DNA of 43,223 nucleotides from CAYVZU01 sp964455935 (GTDB lineage Bacteria > Fibrobacterota > CAYVZU01). Each line of letters opens with the position of its first letter. Within the stretch, counting starts at the first letter, position 1. Under the pieces are notes generated by a model. The model was given only the letters and a program-made list of their open reading frames with translations, was not told the DNA's origin and searched no databases. Shown here piece by piece: positions 40,150 through 43,223 of this stretch. Both the position numbers and the translations under genes were made by a program. Location of the stretch: the NCBI GenBank assembly GCA_964455935.1, contig CAYVZU010000017.1, forward strand, positions 1 through 43,223, written 5' to 3'.

Positions 40150-40668
40150 ATGAATCCGAACATGAGCACGAGCGTCAGAACGATTCTTCTATGTGTGGCC
40201 CTCGGTACGGGCCTTTTGGGCTCCGCGCAGGCGACGGAGCCGGATTCCTCCACAGCCCAGTGGGCACGGAAGCATCTATGGGCCGGCGACTCGGTGGCGC
40301 TGATCGACAGCGGATTCACATTCGAGATTCACCGCGAAGCAAGCGATCTATATCTGGCGGCCCAGTCCAGTACCGGAAACGAGATTGGCCCCATGCTGCA
40401 ACTTCACGGGTTTCTTTTTCTCATGAGTCCAGCGGCACGGTCCCTATTCGAGAGCTTCCCCCGGGTCGAGCGCATCCGATTCATGGTCTGGGTCCGGGAA
40501 AAATCCCACCGTGACCCTGTGCTAAAAATTCGCCTGAACCGGTCCAACCACCTGGCCGGCCACCCCGACGTGATCGCAGCGACGGCCACCGAGGATCCCG
40601 GACGTTTTCTCAAGCTCTGCCGGAAAAAATTCGACGCCTTCTGGATGGCCGAAGGATTGGGGAAGTAG
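40150..40668 (+). CDS. Exported hypothetical protein
   Basis: A ~172-residue protein with a signal peptide (~8-27, cleavage near SAQA). I do not recognise a family. The mature part has a strand-rich middle (LIDSGFTFEIH, MLQLHGFLFLMS) and a basic C-terminus with LCRKKFDAFWMAEGLGK. ATG 40150 or 40162 are both possible; neither has a strong ribosome binding site. Its stop is one base before the start of the STAS-TM gene, so it begins a tight four-gene unit. Confidence 0.65.
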   Translation: MNPNMSTSVRTILLCVALGTGLLGSAQATEPDSSTAQWARKHLWAGDSVALIDSGFTFEIHREASDLYLAAQSSTGNEIGPMLQLHGFLFLMSPAARSLFESFPRVERIRFMVWVREKSHRDPVLKIRLNRSNHLAGHPDVIAATATEDPGRFLKLCRKKFDAFWMAEGLGK

Positions 40669-40669
40669 C

Positions 40670-41566
40670 ATGAGTTTTGAAATAGAATCCAGGGAAAATC
40701 TGGTCCTGATCACCTTTCCCAATCTGGACGAAGACGGTCGGAGCCTATCCCAGGAAGTTACCGCTCTTCTAACCGGCCCGGCGCGTCTATTGGCGTTTGA
40801 TTTCTCTCCCTTGACCAAAATCGAATTTCACCTTTTGCGCGATATGGAGCCTGTGCTTCACGCCATTCGCGCCAGCGGCCGGCCGTATGCGGTCTGCTGC
40901 GGCGATCCGGCCATTCAGGCAGTCCTTGAAACGGCAGGGCTTCTGGCGGGCGCCGATCTCTTTGCCGGCCGCAACGAGCTTCTGCGCTTTATGGGTCGGC
41001 AGACAGCCCAGCCCAAACCCCACGCGCCATCCCGGAAACGATCGACCTGGGCCGGTCTATTCCGTGTGCGCTATGATTTCCACACGCTTGGTCTTGGCGC
41101 AATCATTCTTCTCCTGCTTGTGGGCGGGATCCAGAATCTTGCTTTGAGCTGCAATGTCCGAAGGCTTTCAAAGCGTGTGGAAGAGCTGGCTCTTCTGGCT
41201 CAGTCTCCGGATCATGACTCCAGCCCTTCACCGTCCACGGAACTGGTCCGGGAGAGCGATCCTGCTTCCGTGGTCCGGCCCGAGGCGGCCCGGACCGTGA
41301 TCAGTTACGGCGAAGCCAGCCGGGCCCTGCGCCGAAGCGCTCAGAGTTTCTTGGACGCCCAGCATGCGTTTTACCGGCAGAATTCCAGGTTCGCCTCCTC
41401 CCTAAGCGAGCTGGGGTGGACGGCCGAGCCCAAGATCGAGGTATCAGACCAGCGAAGCCTGCCCACGGGCGAACTGGTCCATCTGCTGCTGGCCCGGGAC
41501 ATAGCGGGCGGACTGCGCCTGAAATGGGATGTGGACGTTCGCAGCGGATTCCGTCCGGTTCGTTAG
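40670..41566 (+). CDS. STAS-like, single-TM, pilin-like-tail protein
   Basis: A 298-residue protein of three parts. Residues ~1-108 alternate strands and helices like a STAS domain (ENLVLITFP, RLLAFDFSPLTKIEFHLLRDM, PYAVCCGDPAIQAVLETAGL). A membrane helix lies at ~139-160 (LGLGAIILLLLVGGIQNLAL), then a short coiled coil and a Ser/Pro linker. The C-terminal region (~218-298) has ALRRSAQSFLDAQHAFYRQNSRFASSLSELGW, which recalls the helix-to-loop part of type IV pilins. STAS domains usually bind partner proteins under phosphorylation control. I know no named family with this order; the domain calls are by eye and moderate. Confidence 0.6.
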   Translation: MSFEIESRENLVLITFPNLDEDGRSLSQEVTALLTGPARLLAFDFSPLTKIEFHLLRDMEPVLHAIRASGRPYAVCCGDPAIQAVLETAGLLAGADLFAGRNELLRFMGRQTAQPKPHAPSRKRSTWAGLFRVRYDFHTLGLGAIILLLLVGGIQNLALSCNVRRLSKRVEELALLAQSPDHDSSPSPSTELVRESDPASVVRPEAARTVISYGEASRALRRSAQSFLDAQHAFYRQNSRFASSLSELGWTAEPKIEVSDQRSLPTGELVHLLLARDIAGGLRLKWDVDVRSGFRPVR

Positions 41567-41570
41567 CCTC

Positions 41571-42617
41571 ATGTTCTTGCGCTCCTCCGATTTCAGCCTG
41601 TTGCTGGTCCCGCTGGGGCTTGCCACGGCCGGTTTTGCTGCGGGAATCCTCTTTCGTCTTTTTGTGCTTCCGCGCCTGGCCGGACTGGCCCGGCGCACCT
41701 CGTGGAAAGTTGACGATCTTCTCCTTCATTCCATCAAGGGTCCTGTTGTCTTTTGGTTCACCCTGTTCGGCGCCGATTTCGGCTCCCGCCTGGTGGTCAT
41801 GCCGCAATCGCTGGAGACGTTGGTTCGGCGCGTATTGGTGGCGGGACTTATTCTATCGATCACCTGGGTTGCGGGCCGGGCCGCCTCGGGACTGGTCCGC
41901 CTTTATGCGCCGCGAAACACGCCGCTGTCCTCGGCCAGCCTGGTCTCCAAGCTTGTCAACATCAGCATCATCACTTTGGGCGGCCTGGTTCTTTTCCAAA
42001 CTCTGGGAATTGCGGTCACACCCATTCTCACGGCCCTGGGCGTGGGCGGCCTGGCCGTGGCGCTGGCTTTGCAGGATACGCTGGCCAATCTCTTTGCGGG
42101 GATTTACGTCGCGGCCTCGGGCCAGATTCGGCCCGGCGACCTTCTTCGTCTGGATTCGGGCGAGGAAGGCAATATTGCTGATATCGGCTGGCGCAACACG
42201 ACCATCCGCAACATGGCCAATAACCTGGTTGTGATCCCCAATTCCAAATTGGCAGCCGCGGTGGTGACCAACTACGACCTGCCCCAGAAGGAAATTGGAT
42301 TCGTGATCCCGGTCGGGGTGTCGTATCAATCGGACTTGGAGAACGTGGAACGGGTGACGCAGGACGTCGCGCGCGATGTCCTGCTCTCGATTCAGGGCGG
42401 CCAACCCTCCGCAGAGCCCGTGGTCCGCTACAGCCGGTTCGGAGAACGCAGCATCGAATTCAATGTTGTCTTTCGGGGCCGGGATTTTGGTGAGCAGTTT
42501 TCGATCAAGCATGCATTTATCAAACAGCTCCATGCACGGTTCCGCAAGGAGGGGATCGAAATCTCGTTTCCCGTCCAAAGCGTCCGCCTGGAGCCGTCTT
42601 TTCCCCAGAGAGGTTAA
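41571..42617 (+). CDS. MscS-family mechanosensitive channel
   Basis: A 348-residue small-conductance mechanosensitive channel. N-terminal hydrophobic helices (~5-30, 55-75, 85-108, 125-150) precede the pore helix TM3 with ALGVGGLAVALALQDTLANLFAGIYVA (in parts, ~157-184). The cytosolic beta domain (IRPGDLLRLDSGEEGNIADIGWRNTTIR) and alpha-beta vestibule (FVIPVGVSYQSD, VRYSRFGERSIEFNVVFRGRDFGEQFSIKHAFIKQLHARFRKEGIEISFP) follow, given here in pieces. Such channels open under membrane tension to release solutes. ATG 41571 lies four bases after the previous stop, and its end is two bases before the DUF502 gene. Confidence 0.93.
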   Translation: MFLRSSDFSLLLVPLGLATAGFAAGILFRLFVLPRLAGLARRTSWKVDDLLLHSIKGPVVFWFTLFGADFGSRLVVMPQSLETLVRRVLVAGLILSITWVAGRAASGLVRLYAPRNTPLSSASLVSKLVNISIITLGGLVLFQTLGIAVTPILTALGVGGLAVALALQDTLANLFAGIYVAASGQIRPGDLLRLDSGEEGNIADIGWRNTTIRNMANNLVVIPNSKLAAAVVTNYDLPQKEIGFVIPVGVSYQSDLENVERVTQDVARDVLLSIQGGQPSAEPVVRYSRFGERSIEFNVVFRGRDFGEQFSIKHAFIKQLHARFRKEGIEISFPVQSVRLEPSFPQRG

Positions 42618-42619
42618 GC

Positions 42620-43207
42620 ATGAAAGCGTTGTCCGCCTATTTTGTGAAGGGCCTTTTGTTTGTGGTTCCGCTTGCCGTCACGATCTACGCGGCGGGAAAG
42701 ATCCTCACGGTCTCCGATCTGTTTCTGCGCCGCATCTTCGGCATCAACATCCCGGTATTGGGTTTTCTTTTTGCCATTGCCGCCCTGACCGGCATCGGAT
42801 ATCTCACAACGAACATTTTTACGCGCGGAATAATCGGGTTTGTGGACCGCATGCTGCGGCGAGTTCCCTTTGTTAAACTGGTCTATACATCGATTGGTGA
42901 CCTGATCAATGCGTTTGTCGGCAAGAAGAAGGGATTCGACAAACCCGTGATGGTCAGTCTGTTCCCGGGCAGCGGGGCCAAGGCGCTGGGTTTTATTACC
43001 TGCGAGGACCTGGCGCACCTGGGAATCGCGGACCACGTGCTCGTCTATTTTCCGCAATCCTACAACTTCGCGGGCCAGGCGTTGCTGATTCCGCGCAACG
43101 ATGTTGTGCCTCTCAAGGGCGTGTCCAGTTCCGAGGTCATGACAACCATTGTGTCCGCGGGAATCGCGGGCCGCCGCGCGGAAGCGGGGGCAAGGCCCAA
43201 GCAATAA
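42620..43207 (+). CDS. DUF502 membrane protein
   Basis: A 195-residue protein of the DUF502 family. Two N-terminal membrane helices (~8-28 and ~45-65) are followed by the family blocks RMLRRVPFVKLVYTSIGDL, VMVSLFPGSGAKALGFITC and YFPQSYNFAGQALLIPRNDVVPL. The function is unknown. GAGAGG precedes ATG 42620, and the gene directly follows the MscS channel in the same unit. It ends 16 bases before the window edge, so the unit may continue. Confidence 0.9.
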   Translation: MKALSAYFVKGLLFVVPLAVTIYAAGKILTVSDLFLRRIFGINIPVLGFLFAIAALTGIGYLTTNIFTRGIIGFVDRMLRRVPFVKLVYTSIGDLINAFVGKKKGFDKPVMVSLFPGSGAKALGFITCEDLAHLGIADHVLVYFPQSYNFAGQALLIPRNDVVPLKGVSSSEVMTTIVSAGIAGRRAEAGARPKQ

Positions 43208-43223
43208 GTCAATTATGAATTAT

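Noticed and set aside
1..43223. CRISPR arrays, rRNA genes, transposases or integrases
   Set aside because: No regularly spaced repeats, rRNA sequence or recombinase motifs were seen on either strand.

Overview
The window is a chromosomal segment of a diderm (Gram-negative-type) bacterium. The sequence shows a TolC-type outer-membrane factor with an RND pump, a predicted outer-membrane beta-barrel, a lipoprotein and a type IV pilin-like protein. Base composition looks moderate (roughly low-to-mid 50s % G+C by eye, not computed). No gene fixes the phylum. The mix (type-2 IleRS, NHEJ operon, PKD domains fused to a protease, dispersed CACAGAG repeats) would suit an uncultured lineage of the FCB/Acidobacteria kind, but that is a weak inference.

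Layout. 1-2.7 kb: purC (cut by the window edge), a DUF2294-like protein and a divergent chorismate synthase homologue, tightly packed on +. 2.7-3.7 kb: decayed cation-transport genes, namely the last ~45 codons of a P-type ATPase and an MntP-like gene without its first membrane helix. 3.7-10.6 kb: a heavy-metal efflux operon with a Cys/His-rich exported protein, CzcC, a Cys/His-repeat lipoprotein, CzcB carrying the same repeats, and CzcA. 10.6-12.2 kb: an MNT antitoxin gene and a damaged HEPN toxin gene between a degenerate tRNA-Leu copy (with its promoter) and an intact tRNA-Leu(UAA). 12.2-13.8 kb: an exported double rhodanese, a MITE-like repeat, and a small orphan gene behind a perfect sigma-28-type promoter. 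13.9-20.2 kb (-): a repair operon of PAS histidine kinase, two Ku proteins, LigD polymerase, LigD phosphoesterase-ligase and a DUF72 protein. 20.4-23.2 kb: RsgA, an outer-membrane protein, and a response regulator with a Cys-rich N-terminus. 23.4-28.3 kb (-): a PKD-PDZ-S41 protease and a GH106-like glycoside hydrolase. 28.8-32.1 kb (+): a pilin-like protein, a lactonase and an RlmI-type methyltransferase. 32.2-35.9 kb (-): DksA/TraR and IleRS. 36.1-39.8 kb: a DUF6941-like protein, xylulokinase, a DUF1761 protein and purine nucleoside phosphorylase. 40.1-43.2 kb (+): a compact four-gene cluster of an exported protein, a STAS-TM-pilin-like protein, an MscS channel and a DUF502 protein.

How the parts may work together. 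The efflux operon is the clearest machine: outer-membrane factor, adaptor and inner-membrane pump, with two extra periplasmic proteins that look like metal ligands. The repair operon joins end-binding (Ku), end-processing and ligation (LigD) to a sensor kinase, which is unusual. The last cluster suggests a membrane-tension or envelope module, but that is inferred only from gene neighbourhood. Several short dispersed inverted repeats sit at gene boundaries, and the 2.7-3.7 kb and 10.6-11.9 kb stretches show gene decay.
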